Of a stretch of 40,244 nt of DNA, positions 8,597 to 18,546 are shown in pieces. The stretch covers positions 1 to 40,244 of the forward strand of contig JAQXZM010000034.1 of NCBI GenBank assembly GCA_029227215.1, given 5' to 3'. The translations under genes were made by a program, and so were the position numbers. The DNA comes from Bifidobacteriaceae bacterium (GTDB lineage: Bacteria > Actinomycetota > Actinomycetes > Actinomycetales > Bifidobacteriaceae). The first letter of the stretch is position 1. Every line of letters starts with the position of its first letter. The notes under the pieces are model-generated. The model saw nothing but the letters and a program-made list of their open reading frames with translations, was not told where the DNA came from and made no database searches.

Positions 8597-10441
8597 ATGC
8601 CGAGGCATATTCAGAGTGCTTTGGACGCTGACTATTCGTACGACTATGCCTCCGACACTCTGCGCCGGAACCATCCGGGCCTGAAACGCGCCCAGACGGT
8701 GCTCGTCATCGTGCTGCTCGCCGTTATCTTCATTGGCGCGGGCGCCTCCTATTACTCTTACACGCGCTTGTGCTCGCAGGCACGCCGCATCCAGACGCTC
8801 GAGCAGAACGCCATCAAGTCCATGACGGCCGGCGCCTCCGGCACGCCATCCGACTACCTCACCGCGCTCAAGGGCAACCTTGCGGACGCGCAGAGCAGCA
8901 CCTCCCAGGCGCGCGCCATCACGCACAGCGGCCTGTGGGACGCCTACACGCACATCCACGGCTACAGCGCCGACGCAAAGACGCTGCGCTCCATGACCGA
9001 GATCATGGACTCCATCGCCACCGACACGCTGCCGCAATACACGACGGCGCTCGACGGCGTGAGCGGTGCCTCCCTGTACAACGCGGACGGCAGCCTCAAC
9101 GTGGCGCCCATCACCGATGCCGTGAACGGCATCGCTAGCATGAACAGCGGCCTTAAGCAGCAGCTCGACGACATGGGCGCGCTCGCCGAACCGCGCGACC
9201 AGACGCTGTACGACGTGTTCGAGGCCGTGATGAGCAGTTCGTCGTCCGTGCTCACCCAGATGCAGTCGCTCTCCGGCCTCTACGAGTTCCTGCCCAGCCT
9301 GCTGGGCGCCACGAGCTCGCGCACCTACATCGTGCTCGGCGAAGAGACCGGCATGGGCATGCCCGCGGGCGGCGACATCGAGTCGGTGGGCTGGGTGACG
9401 GCGAACGGCGGCAAGTTCACGGTCAGCGACTTCTACGCCTCCGACGTGTGGGCGCAGGACGCAGGCGTGGCGGACGTGACGGGCGATCAGAACAACCTGT
9501 TCAACGTCATCTCCGGCGTCAGCTACGGTTCGGACTTCTCCACCATCACCGCCAACCCGAACTTCCCGGACGTTGCGACGCTCGCCAACGACTTCTGGGG
9601 CGCCACCGGCTACGTGGGCACCAGCTCGAGCGCCGACGGCGTGATGATGTTCGACCCGTGGGCGCTCCAGCAGCTCGTGGCGGTGGGCGGCGACCTGACG
9701 CTCAACGGCGGCCTGAAGCTCACCGCGGACGACACCGCGCAGTTCCTCGCGCACGACATCTATGATTCCGTGGACGCGGATTCGTTCAAGACGTACTACA
9801 CCGAGATCGTGAGCGGCATCGTCAACAACGCGTTCTCCGACATGACGATGGACAAGCTGCTCAAGCTTTCCGACGTGCTCGTGCAGTGCGCCGAGGGGCG
9901 CCACGCCTCGCTGTGGTCGTTCCATTCGGAGGACCAGGCGACGCTGCGCGCCACGAAGCTCGCCGGTGAGGTCTCCTCAGACACGGCGAACCCGGTGGTG
10001 GGCGTGTACAACATGCAGAAGCACACGTCCGCGATGGACTGGTACCTCAAGCGCGTGAGCACCGTCACCAAGACCGCTGACGAGACGTACCACGTGCGCT
10101 TCGAGCTCAACAACACGCTTGGCAGCGCGGTGGGGATGTCCAGCGCGATCGTGGGCGCCGCGAACGGCGAGGCGCAGGTGGGTCACCAGCTGCAGCGCGT
10201 GTATGTGTACACGCCGGCGGGCGCCACGATCAGCGGTTTCAGCGTGCAGTCCGGCGCCGACGTGCAGACGGTGCCGATGGGCTCCACCACGGTCTACACG
10301 TTCCAGACCGACATCGGCATGGCGGCGAACGACGTGATCGAGTTCGACGTCACGTGCGCCAAGGGCGCGGCGAACCTGCTGCTCGACCAGACGCCCGGCA
10401 GCTCCGACGACCTGGGCGTGACGTATGACTACGGGCTGTGA
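8597..10441 (+). CDS. DUF4012-like membrane-anchored extracellular protein
   Basis: N-terminal TM, long Ser/Thr/Asp-rich extracytoplasmic region with LGEETGMGMPAGGDIESVGWVTANGGKFTVSDF; family assignment from pattern memory only. Confidence 0.7.
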   Translation: MPRHIQSALDADYSYDYASDTLRRNHPGLKRAQTVLVIVLLAVIFIGAGASYYSYTRLCSQARRIQTLEQNAIKSMTAGASGTPSDYLTALKGNLADAQSSTSQARAITHSGLWDAYTHIHGYSADAKTLRSMTEIMDSIATDTLPQYTTALDGVSGASLYNADGSLNVAPITDAVNGIASMNSGLKQQLDDMGALAEPRDQTLYDVFEAVMSSSSSVLTQMQSLSGLYEFLPSLLGATSSRTYIVLGEETGMGMPAGGDIESVGWVTANGGKFTVSDFYASDVWAQDAGVADVTGDQNNLFNVISGVSYGSDFSTITANPNFPDVATLANDFWGATGYVGTSSSADGVMMFDPWALQQLVAVGGDLTLNGGLKLTADDTAQFLAHDIYDSVDADSFKTYYTEIVSGIVNNAFSDMTMDKLLKLSDVLVQCAEGRHASLWSFHSEDQATLRATKLAGEVSSDTANPVVGVYNMQKHTSAMDWYLKRVSTVTKTADETYHVRFELNNTLGSAVGMSSAIVGAANGEAQVGHQLQRVYVYTPAGATISGFSVQSGADVQTVPMGSTTVYTFQTDIGMAANDVIEFDVTCAKGAANLLLDQTPGSSDDLGVTYDYGL

Positions 10442-10479
10442 TTTGACTGCGGGCTGTGGCCTGACGGCGGGCTGTGATT
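10426..10479. repeat. 18-bp tandem repeat x3 spanning the stop codon
   Basis: TGACTACGGGCTGTGATT/TGACTGCGGGCTGTGGCC/TGACGGCGGGCTGTGATT. Confidence 0.9.
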
Positions 10480-10511
10480 GATGGGCAGCCTCTCGTTCCT
10501 GGAGGGTGATG

Positions 10512-10556
10512 GCGCGGCGTGTTGCGGAAATTTCGCGACACGCCGCGCTGTTTTTT
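10512..10556 (+). terminator. Rho-independent terminator
   Basis: GCGCGGCGTGTtGCG-gaaattt-CGCgACACGCCGCGC then TGTTTTTT. Confidence 0.9.
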
Positions 10557-10635
10557 CCGATACTCACACTTTCGCCATATTTGAGCGGTTATGTTGGTAG
10601 GTAACAGAATTGACCCAGGGACAAGGAAGAGCGTC

Positions 10636-11520
10636 ATGGCGCGAAAAGTCACCTCGGGGGCCAAGGACGGCGCCGATGCCGTGACAGGGGAGTTCCCCAG
10701 CGTCCGTCGCGCCGAGGCCCGCCGCACCGAAGCCGGTGGCATGACGGCTACCGATTCCGGGGGCATGCATGCCTCCGACACCGGCTCGTACCCTGCCTAT
10801 ACCCCCATCACCATCACGACGAGCCAGCCGCTCGTGACCGATGCGATTGCCACTGATGCGCTGGCAACGGATGCGCTGGCCACCGATGCGATGGAGGTGG
10901 CGCGATCCGAGCAATCTGCGCGATCCGAGCAATCCGCGCGACCTGCAGTCTCCGCGCATTCTGAGAGACCTGTGCGTTTTGCACAACCTGGGCACTCTGC
11001 GCATTCCGGTCATCCAGACCGGCCGCACCGCGCGGCGCGTGAAGAACGCGCCACGTCCAGCGCCGCCAACAGCGCCAACAATACCGGTCTTCACGAGCCC
11101 ATCGATGAAAGCACCGGCAGCACGGGGCTCGTGGTGCTGCTGTGGGTGGCCGTCGTGGGCATCATCGCCGCGTTGGGCATCTGGTGGTTGTTGCCGTCGC
11201 TGCCGGCGCAGAATCGCAGCGCACTGCCCGCGTGGTACCAGCGCGCCGTGGACGACCCCGATTGGAGGGCGGAGGGCGCCGAATACGTCCCGCTTCTCGT
11301 GGGCGCCACCATCGTGGTGCTCTTGCTGGCGGTGCTGCTGCACCGGTGGATCCTCTCGGCGGTGTGCATCGCGTGCATCATCGTGGAGCTGGGCTGCGGC
11401 ATCGGCTACTTCGTGTCGGCGGGCACCAATCCGCAAGACACCGCGGTGTATCTGCGCAGTGGCAGCACCGAGCAGGCGATGGCGGTGCCGCATCCCTCTG
11501 GCTCCATTTCCCGTTCCTGA
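10636..11520 (+). CDS. Hypothetical membrane protein with repetitive N-terminal region
   Basis: C-terminal hydrophobic helices (GLVVLLWVAVVGIIAALGIWWLL, VPLLVGATIVVLLLAVLLH); RBS aaggaag before ATG 10636. Confidence 0.75.
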   Translation: MARKVTSGAKDGADAVTGEFPSVRRAEARRTEAGGMTATDSGGMHASDTGSYPAYTPITITTSQPLVTDAIATDALATDALATDAMEVARSEQSARSEQSARPAVSAHSERPVRFAQPGHSAHSGHPDRPHRAAREERATSSAANSANNTGLHEPIDESTGSTGLVVLLWVAVVGIIAALGIWWLLPSLPAQNRSALPAWYQRAVDDPDWRAEGAEYVPLLVGATIVVLLLAVLLHRWILSAVCIACIIVELGCGIGYFVSAGTNPQDTAVYLRSGSTEQAMAVPHPSGSISRS

Positions 11521-11561
11521 AATTTCTCTGTGAGTGTAAAGAATGGACTTGCGTTTTCAAA

Positions 11562-11582
11562 CTTGAGTGTAGTAGACTCAAG
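11562..11582. promoter_or_regulatory. HAIR element (HspR operator) overlapping dnaK promoter
   Basis: Exact CTTGAGT-GTAGTAG-ACTCAAG; overlaps candidate -10 TAGACT (11573) with -35 TTGCGT (11549). Confidence 0.95.
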
Positions 11583-11813
11583 TTTTGTAAACGGAAGTCA
11601 GGAAGAACCTGATGCAGGCAGACCGTGACGTAAGCCCGAGAGGCGGTCGCGGCACGGCGATGCAGCAGCGCTCCAATGGCATCCGGCAGGACGAATAGAA
11701 AACACAGAAAGACACAGAAACGCGCGGCGGCTGCGCGACGTGCCCGGATGCGCCACACACAGGCGCTCTGAAGCAGTCAACGAACGTGCAGGCCGTGCGA
11801 ATGGAGGAACAAT

Positions 11814-13718
11814 ATGGGACGCGCAGTTGGCATTGATTTGGGAACCACCAATTCCTGCATCGCAACCCTGGAAGGCGGTCAGCCGACCGTCATCGTGAAC
11901 GCCGAGGGCGCTCGCACCACGCCGTCCGTGGTGGCATTCAGCAAGTCCGGCGAGATTCTCGTCGGCGAAGTGGCAAAGCGCCAGGCCGTGACGAACGTTG
12001 ACCGCACGATCAGCTCCGTCAAGCGCCACATGGGCACCGACTGGACCGTCGACATCGACGGCAAGAAGTGGACCCCGCAGGAGATCTCCGCACAGATCCT
12101 CATGAAGCTCAAGCGCGACGCCGAGGCATACCTGGGCGAGCCGGTCACGGATGCCGTCATCACATGCCCGGCGTACTTCAACGATGCTCAGCGCCAGGCC
12201 ACGAAGGACGCTGGCACGATCGCCGGCCTCAACGTGCTGCGTATCATCAATGAGCCGACCGCCGCGGCGCTTGCCTACGGCCTGGAGAAGGGCAAGGAGG
12301 ATGAGCGCATCCTGGTCTTCGACCTTGGCGGCGGCACCTTCGATGTCTCCCTGCTGGAGATCGGCAAGGACGACGACGGCTTCTCCACCATTCAGGTGCA
12401 GGCGACGAACGGCGATAACCACCTCGGTGGCGACGATTGGGATCAGAAGATCATCGATTGGCTCGTCAGCGAAGTCAAGAACAAGTACGGTGTGGACCTG
12501 AGCAAGGACAAGATCGCCTTGCAGCGCCTCAAGGAGGCCGCTGAGCAGGCGAAGAAGGAGCTGAGCTCCTCCACGTCCACCAACATCTCGATGCAGTACT
12601 TGGCGATGACCCCTGACGGCACGCCTGTGCACCTCGACGAGACGCTGACCCGTGCGCACTTCGAAGAGATGACGTCCGACCTGCTCAACCGCTGCCGCAC
12701 GCCGTTCAACAACGTGCTGAGCGACGCGAACGTGTCGGTCTCCGACATCGACCACGTGGTGCTCGTCGGCGGCTCCACCCGTATGCCTGCCGTGCAGGAG
12801 CTCGTCAAGGAGCTCACCGGTGGCAAGGAAGCCAACAAGTCCGTGAACCCGGATGAGGTCGTGGCTGTCGGCGCCGCCGTGCAGTCCGGCGTCATCAAGG
12901 GCGACCGCAAGGACGTGCTGCTCATCGACGTGACCCCGCTGAGCCTGGGCATCGAGACCAAGGGCGGCATCATGACCAAGCTCATCGATCGCAACACCGC
13001 CATCCCGACCAAGCGTTCCGAGATCTTCTCGACTGCGGAAGACAACCAGCCGTCCGTGCTCATCCAGGTCTACCAGGGCGAGCGTGAGTTCGCGCGCGAC
13101 AACAAGCCGCTGGGTACCTTCGAGCTGAGCGGCATCGCGCCGGCTCCGCGTGGCGTGCCGCAGATCGAAGTCACGTTCGACATCGACGCCAACGGCATCG
13201 TGCACGTCTCCGCGAAGGACAAGGGCACTGGCAAGGAGCAGTCCATCACGATCACCGGTGGCTCCGGCCTGAGCAAGGACGAGATCAACCGCATGGTCGA
13301 TGAGGCCAAGGCTCACGACGCCGAGGACAAGAAGCGCCGTGAGGACGCCGACACCCGCAACCAGGCCGAGGGCTTCGCATACCAGACCGAGAAGGTGCTC
13401 AACGACAACAAGTCCAAGCTCTCCGATGACGTGGTCAAGGACGTGACCGCCAAGATCGACGCCCTGAAGACCGCTCTCAAGGGTGACGACATCGACGCCA
13501 TCAAGAAGGCACAGGACGAGCTGATGAAGTCCGCCCAGAAGATCGGCGAGGCCCTGTATGCGCAGGGTGGCGCCAATGGCGCTGCCGGTGCCGCGGGCGC
13601 GGCTGGCGCAGCAGGCGCCGCTGGTGCCGCAGGTGCTGCTGGCAACGCCAGCTCCTCCGATGATGACGTGGTGGACGCCGAGGTGGTGGACGACGACAAC
13701 AAGAAGGACGGCGAGTGA
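11814..13718 (+). CDS. dnaK: Molecular chaperone DnaK (Hsp70)
   Basis: [54 protein letters not shown]; (GAA)n C-terminal linker. Confidence 0.99.
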   Translation: MGRAVGIDLGTTNSCIATLEGGQPTVIVNAEGARTTPSVVAFSKSGEILVGEVAKRQAVTNVDRTISSVKRHMGTDWTVDIDGKKWTPQEISAQILMKLKRDAEAYLGEPVTDAVITCPAYFNDAQRQATKDAGTIAGLNVLRIINEPTAAALAYGLEKGKEDERILVFDLGGGTFDVSLLEIGKDDDGFSTIQVQATNGDNHLGGDDWDQKIIDWLVSEVKNKYGVDLSKDKIALQRLKEAAEQAKKELSSSTSTNISMQYLAMTPDGTPVHLDETLTRAHFEEMTSDLLNRCRTPFNNVLSDANVSVSDIDHVVLVGGSTRMPAVQELVKELTGGKEANKSVNPDEVVAVGAAVQSGVIKGDRKDVLLIDVTPLSLGIETKGGIMTKLIDRNTAIPTKRSEIFSTAEDNQPSVLIQVYQGEREFARDNKPLGTFELSGIAPAPRGVPQIEVTFDIDANGIVHVSAKDKGTGKEQSITITGGSGLSKDEINRMVDEAKAHDAEDKKRREDADTRNQAEGFAYQTEKVLNDNKSKLSDDVVKDVTAKIDALKTALKGDDIDAIKKAQDELMKSAQKIGEALYAQGGANGAAGAAGAAGAAGAAGAAGAAGNASSSDDDVVDAEVVDDDNKKDGE

Positions 13719-14554
13719 TGCCGGACTTCAACAAGGATGACTACCTGGCGGGGATGGGCGACGCCGACAAGCTCGCCCAGAACCCGCCGGCAGGCGGTGC
13801 TGCTGGTGCTGCTGGTGCCGGTGCGGTGGCTGATGATGCGGCGAAGGCCGCGGATGCCAAGCCTGCCGATGGTGCCACGGCCAATGGCGCTGCACAAGCC
13901 GCTGGCGCTGGCAAGGCAGATGCGAAGGCCGGTGCCGGTGGCAAAGCCGACGCTCAGCCGGATGCTCAGGCCGATGCCAACGCGGAATCCAATGCCGACG
14001 GAAGCCTGACCCCGCTGGGGCAGGCGAAGAAGGAAGCCGCGGATTACCTCGAGGCCCTGCAGCGTGAGCGCGCGGAGTTCATCAACTACCGCAACCGCAT
14101 GTCGAAGGAACTCGACCGCAACCGCCAGCACGGCATCATCGACGTGCTCACCGCGTTGCTGCCGGCGCTTGACGACATCGACCGCATCCGCGAGCATGAT
14201 GGCATGGACGATTCGTTCAAGGCCGTCGCCGCCAAGATCGACAAGACGTTCGCCAAGTTCGGCGTCGAGAAGTTCGGTGAGAAGGGTGAGCCCTTCGATC
14301 CGACGAAGCATGAGGCCGTGCTGCACCGGCAGGACGCCTCCGCGAAGACGGAGACCGTGGATGCCGTGGTCGAGGCCGGGTACCGCATCGGCGACCGCGT
14401 GATCCGCGCGGCGCGCGTCGTGGTGGTCGCCCCTGCGGACGACGCGCCTGCGGGTGGCGCTTCTGGCAACGGTAGCGCTTCCGATGCGGCGGCAGGCGAT
14501 GGCGCTGCAAACACCGCGAATGGCGGCGCTGCGAACGGCGCAGCCAACAACTGA
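13718..14554 (+). CDS. grpE: Nucleotide exchange factor GrpE
   Basis: YLEALQRERAEFINYRNRMSKE...LLPALDDIDR...FDPTKHEAVL; ATG overlaps dnaK TGA (TGATG). Confidence 0.97.
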   Translation: MPDFNKDDYLAGMGDADKLAQNPPAGGAAGAAGAGAVADDAAKAADAKPADGATANGAAQAAGAGKADAKAGAGGKADAQPDAQADANAESNADGSLTPLGQAKKEAADYLEALQRERAEFINYRNRMSKELDRNRQHGIIDVLTALLPALDDIDRIREHDGMDDSFKAVAAKIDKTFAKFGVEKFGEKGEPFDPTKHEAVLHRQDASAKTETVDAVVEAGYRIGDRVIRAARVVVVAPADDAPAGGASGNGSASDAAAGDGAANTANGGAANGAANN

Positions 14555-14559
14555 TTCCA

Positions 14560-14592
14560 ACGGGCGGCAATCCCCAGCCGGGTTGCCGCCCG
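14560..14592 (+). other. Intra-operon hairpin between grpE and dnaJ
   Basis: CGGGCGGCAA...TTGCCGCCCG with no strong U-tract. Confidence 0.7.
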
Positions 14593-14720
14593 GCATCATA
14601 TCCATAACCAAACAAGGACTTTTCAAGGACTTATTCCAATCGATGCACCTATTGATGCACTTATCGATGCAATGCAGCCGCGAACCCGGCAATGCCATCA
14701 CATGAGAAGGAGGAGTGGAA

Positions 14721-15803
14721 ATGGCAGAGCAAGATTGGCTCACCAAGGACTTCTACGCGGTCCTCGGTGTCAGTAAGGATGCCAGCGACTCCGATATCAC
14801 CAAGGCATATCGGAAGCTGGCGCGCAAGTATCATCCAGACCTTAACAAGACCCCTGAGGCGGAAGAGAAGTTCAAGGATATCTCCGAGGCCTATGACGTG
14901 CTGAGTAACAAGGAGCAGCGCCAGAAGTACGACGCGATCCGCTCCCTCGGCGCAGGCGGCGCCCGCTTCTCGGGCGGCAGCGGCGCCGGCGGGTTCGACG
15001 CCGGGCAGTTCTCGGACCTCTTCGGCTCGATGTTCGGCGGCTCCGGCTTCGGCGGCGGCCGCTTCAGCACGAGCGGCAACGGCGGCACCCATACCTACAC
15101 CTACAGCACCGGGGCGGGCGGGCCGGACCTGTCCGACATCCTCGGCGGCATGTTCGGAGGCGGCGCCGGGGCGGGCGCTCGCGGCGGCTTCAGCGCGGCG
15201 CAAGAGACGCGCAAGGGCCATGACCGCAACGCGCACATCACCCTCACGTTCCGCCAAGCGGTGGAAGGCGCCACGGTGAGCCTCTCTGCAGGCGGCAGTT
15301 CGTTTAAGACGCGCATCCCCGCGGGTGTGCGCGATGGGCAGAAGATCCGCATCCCCGGCAAGGGCGAGCCCGGTGTGGGCGGCGGCGCGAACGGCGACCT
15401 CTACATTGCCGTCACCGTGAAGCCGGACCCGGCGGGCGTGTTCACCGCCGAGGGGCGCAACCTGCACATGCGCATGCCGGTCACCGCTGCCGAGGCGGTG
15501 CTGGGCGGCACTGTGGAGGCGCGCGACTTCAACGGCCACACGTTCAAGATCAAGGTGCCGCAGGGCTCTGGCAACGGCAGGAAGCTGCGCGTGCGCGGCC
15601 GCGGCATCGACGACGGGCGCGAGACCGGCGACCTTATCGTGGAACTGGACGTGCAGCTGCCCCAGGAGCTCAGCGCCGAGCAGCGCAAGGCGCTCAAGGC
15701 GTTCGACAAGGCGAGTGCGGCGTTCAACACCGACGTGGCGCGTCGCCGCGAGACCGGCGAAGGCTTCGGTGCCGGCTCCGGCGCTGAGGGCGGTGCCCAA
15801 TGA
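14721..15803 (+). CDS. dnaJ: J-domain chaperone DnaJ, lacking the Cys-rich zinc-finger domain
   Basis: [33 protein letters not shown] (HPD motif), G/F-rich region, DnaJ C-terminal domain; no CxxCxGxG motifs; RBS gaaggaggag. Confidence 0.95.
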   Translation: MAEQDWLTKDFYAVLGVSKDASDSDITKAYRKLARKYHPDLNKTPEAEEKFKDISEAYDVLSNKEQRQKYDAIRSLGAGGARFSGGSGAGGFDAGQFSDLFGSMFGGSGFGGGRFSTSGNGGTHTYTYSTGAGGPDLSDILGGMFGGGAGAGARGGFSAAQETRKGHDRNAHITLTFRQAVEGATVSLSAGGSSFKTRIPAGVRDGQKIRIPGKGEPGVGGGANGDLYIAVTVKPDPAGVFTAEGRNLHMRMPVTAAEAVLGGTVEARDFNGHTFKIKVPQGSGNGRKLRVRGRGIDDGRETGDLIVELDVQLPQELSAEQRKALKAFDKASAAFNTDVARRRETGEGFGAGSGAEGGAQ

Positions 15804-16558
15804 CGTCGCGCGTGGATCGCCAGATCAAGAAGGCGTACCTCGTGGCGGCGGCGGCGCTCGTGGAGGGCCGCGTGTCGCTCGACCAGATGGACGAGGCGGG
15901 GCTTAACGTGGAGCGGCCGATCTTCACGGTCGGCCAGGTGGCGCAGGTGGCGGACATCCACCCGCAGACGCTGCGCCAGTACGACAAGCTCAACCTCATC
16001 GTGCCCCGCCGCACGCCGGGCGGCGCTCGCCGCTACTCGCTGCGCGACGTGGACCGACTGACGCAGGCGCAGCATCTGGCGCAGGATGAGTCGATCAACC
16101 TGGCGGGCATCGCGCGCATTCTGCAGTTGGATGAAGAGAACCGCCAGCTGCGCCGCCAGATCGAGCGCCTTAAGCGCGGGGCGGATTCGTTCTTCGCTGC
16201 CGCCGTGGACGGCGAGGTGGTGGAGATCCGCCGCTCCCGCCGCGGCCACTCGTGGCGCAGGCCCCTGTTCAAGCCGCTCGAGCTCACCTCCACTGTGGAG
16301 GACCTCGACGATTACGACGAGGACGAGGATGATGGCGATGGCGATGGAACGGTGACGTATCGCGTTGTTGGTGGTGATAGTGCTGGCAAGAGGAATGCCG
16401 GTACTGGAAGTGCTGGCAGCAGCGGTCGCGCCGGCAAAGGCCGCACCTCCGTCATCACCGCCCAGTTGAACGATGATGACGATTCCGACGACGTTGATGA
16501 CGACGATGATTCGGATGTCGATTCCGCCGCAGACATCGACTTCGACGACGAGGAATAG
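15800..16558 (+). CDS. hspR: HspR, MerR-family heat-shock repressor with acidic C-terminal tail
   Basis: [52 protein letters not shown] overlap with dnaJ; matches HAIR upstream of dnaK. Confidence 0.95.
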   Translation: MTSRVDRQIKKAYLVAAAALVEGRVSLDQMDEAGLNVERPIFTVGQVAQVADIHPQTLRQYDKLNLIVPRRTPGGARRYSLRDVDRLTQAQHLAQDESINLAGIARILQLDEENRQLRRQIERLKRGADSFFAAAVDGEVVEIRRSRRGHSWRRPLFKPLELTSTVEDLDDYDEDEDDGDGDGTVTYRVVGGDSAGKRNAGTGSAGSSGRAGKGRTSVITAQLNDDDDSDDVDDDDDSDVDSAADIDFDDEE

Positions 16559-16674
16559 GGGAGCGGTTCGCGATTCCCAAGGGCTTGCGTCCTTTCCCCG
16601 AGACCTCACGCACTCTCGAGACCTCGTGCCGTCCTAAGGCCCCGCGCCCTTCCGAGGCCTCGCATCTTTCCCGC

Positions 16675-16716
16675 AAGGCTGCTGACATGACTCACCTCAT
16701 GCCAGCGGCCTTTTCT
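16675..16716 (+). terminator. Terminator of dnaK operon
   Basis: AAGGCTGCTGACATG-actcacct-CATGCCAGCGGCCTT then TT. Confidence 0.75.
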
Positions 16717-16799
16717 TGTGCCGCTTGTGCCGAAGTCCCGCTAACAGCCGCGCCGTCAGCTGCCTCTCATGTTGCAAAAATAGTTGACCAACCTCACAA

Positions 16800-16874
16800 T
16801 GTACAAAATTTCATACATCGGATGTACAAAATTTTGTACATCCGATGTACATTTTTTTGTACATTGAATGTACA
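16800..16874. promoter_or_regulatory. TGTACA array with 36-bp perfect palindrome (candidate multi-site operator)
   Basis: TGTACA at 16800, 16823, 16835, 16846, 16858, 16869 (spacings 23, 12, 11, 12, 11); palindrome TACATCGGATGTACAAAATTTTGTACATCCGATGTA at 16814-16849. Confidence 0.85.
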
Positions 16875-16904
16875 AAAATGAAATCCGCCCGTATCATGGA
16901 AGCC

Positions 16905-18233
16905 ATGAGTGACTATATCGACAGGCCGCTGGCGGATTCGCTGTTGCACGCCCGGCGTAAGACCGTGATTCTCGAGGGTGCGCGCGCCGTGGGCAAAACC
17001 ATGATGATGCGCAAGCGCCTCGTGCCCGCAGGCTTTCGATACGAGACGCTCGCTGATGAAAACACCTATGCCTTGGCGAAATCCGATTTGCAGGGCTGGC
17101 TGGGCGGTCTCACGCTCCCCGTCGTCATCGATGAGGCGCAGCGCATCGCGGAGCTTCCGCTTGCCATCAAAGAAATCGTCGACGCGCTTACCGCCACAGG
17201 ACCGCAAGTCGTGCTCACCGGCAGTGCCATCATCAGTCGCGATGGGCTCGACGGCAGCAATCCGCTGGCGCGCCGCGTGCAACGATTCACGATGAGCCCG
17301 CTCACGCAACGCGAGATGCATGGGGTGCCGCGCAGCCTGGTGGACGACCTGTGGGATGCCGAGCCCAACATGGATTTCAACCAAGCCATCACCCGCGCTG
17401 AGCTGTTCGACCTCATGGCGGCGGGCGGCTTCCCCGAATACAGCGCCGAGTACGCCGAGTACGAGGATTGGGAACGCGAACGCCTGGTGCTCGACGACAT
17501 CCGAACGGTGCTGGGCGACACGATTCTGCCCGGGGAGAAGCTCGACGCCGCAATCGCGCAAAACGTGCTCGGCAGACTGCTCTCCACACCGGGCGGGATT
17601 TTGAACTCCAGTGCGCTCGCGGACCAGCTTTCGCTCGACCGCCGTACGGTGGACCGCTATGTGGGCGTCTTCATGAGGCGATTCCTCGTCACGGCGCTGC
17701 CGAATCTGCGCACCGCGCCGAATCGGCAGACGTTCTCCCGTTCGAAGATTCACCCGGTCGACACCTCGCTGAGCATCCAGACGCTGCTTTCCAAAGGTCG
17801 TGACCCACGCAAGAACCCGGTGGACTTCGGCAACACGCTCGAATCGTTCGTGGTCAACCAGGTCGTGCCGTCGGTCCAATGGTCCAAGACCCATCCGGAT
17901 TGCTTCTACTGGCGCGAAACCGGATCGAACGCCAAGGAAGTGGACCTCGTGATGCGCAGCCGGGGCAAGCTCGTGGGCGTCGAGGTCAAGTCCTCGTCCA
18001 AGGTCGACAGGGAAGACTTCAAAGGCCTCGCGGAACTTTCCACTCATGAAGGCTTCTACCGTGGATTTCTCGTCTACACGGGAAGCCGCATCCTGCGCTG
18101 GCGCGACGACCTGTGGGCCCTCCCCGTCACCGCCCTGTGGCAGCCGGAGGCATTTGTCGAGAGCGGCGGTGGGTCCTCTGGCGAAGAACCCGATAGGGGA
18201 AAGGCCGTCGAAGAGGGATCCGGAGAGAACTGA
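16905..18233 (+). CDS. AAA ATPase with DUF4143 domain
   Basis: Walker A-like LEGARAVGKTMMM, Walker B LPVVIDEAQRI, TGSAIIS, C-terminal NAKEVDLVMRSRGKLVGVEVKSSSK (PD-(D/E)xK-like region of this family). Start among ATGs at 16878/16896/16905 uncertain. Confidence 0.88.
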   Translation: MSDYIDRPLADSLLHARRKTVILEGARAVGKTMMMRKRLVPAGFRYETLADENTYALAKSDLQGWLGGLTLPVVIDEAQRIAELPLAIKEIVDALTATGPQVVLTGSAIISRDGLDGSNPLARRVQRFTMSPLTQREMHGVPRSLVDDLWDAEPNMDFNQAITRAELFDLMAAGGFPEYSAEYAEYEDWERERLVLDDIRTVLGDTILPGEKLDAAIAQNVLGRLLSTPGGILNSSALADQLSLDRRTVDRYVGVFMRRFLVTALPNLRTAPNRQTFSRSKIHPVDTSLSIQTLLSKGRDPRKNPVDFGNTLESFVVNQVVPSVQWSKTHPDCFYWRETGSNAKEVDLVMRSRGKLVGVEVKSSSKVDREDFKGLAELSTHEGFYRGFLVYTGSRILRWRDDLWALPVTALWQPEAFVESGGGSSGEEPDRGKAVEEGSGEN

Positions 18234-18546
18234 GCGCTATCGACGCGGCTGTGTCGCCGTTGATTCGCGAGAATCTGCAGTGGCACTTGCGATCCAAAAT
18301 CCCTCGTGTCGGTTATCGTGGGCAGGGAAATCACGTGCGCGTTCCGCTTGGCGGAGTGTGCACAAGGCTTGAGGATGGTGGTGCAATGGGAGAGGGACCC
18401 CGAGCAGCCTCGGTCGATGGCCTTGGCGGCGAGCGGGTGTGCTGCGACTGCCATAATGATGCTATGGTTTTTCTTGCAATCGCGATCGCGAATGGCGAGC
18501 TCGATTGCGCAGTTGGGGCAGAGGACCACAGGTAGGAGGGTAACCG

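Noticed and set aside
8378-9925. 515-aa minus-strand ORF
   Set aside because: Shadow of the DUF4012-like gene; His/Arg/Val-rich artefact.
11598-13316. 572-aa minus-strand ORF opposite dnaK
   Set aside because: Classical antisense-dnaK long frame, arises from codon periodicity.
13313-14746. 477-aa minus-strand ORF opposite grpE
   Set aside because: Shadow frame of Ala-rich coding DNA.
16800-16874. CRISPR-like interpretation of the TGTACA array
   Set aside because: Repeat unit is 6 bp with 11/12-bp period, no unique spacers of CRISPR length and no cas genes in the window.
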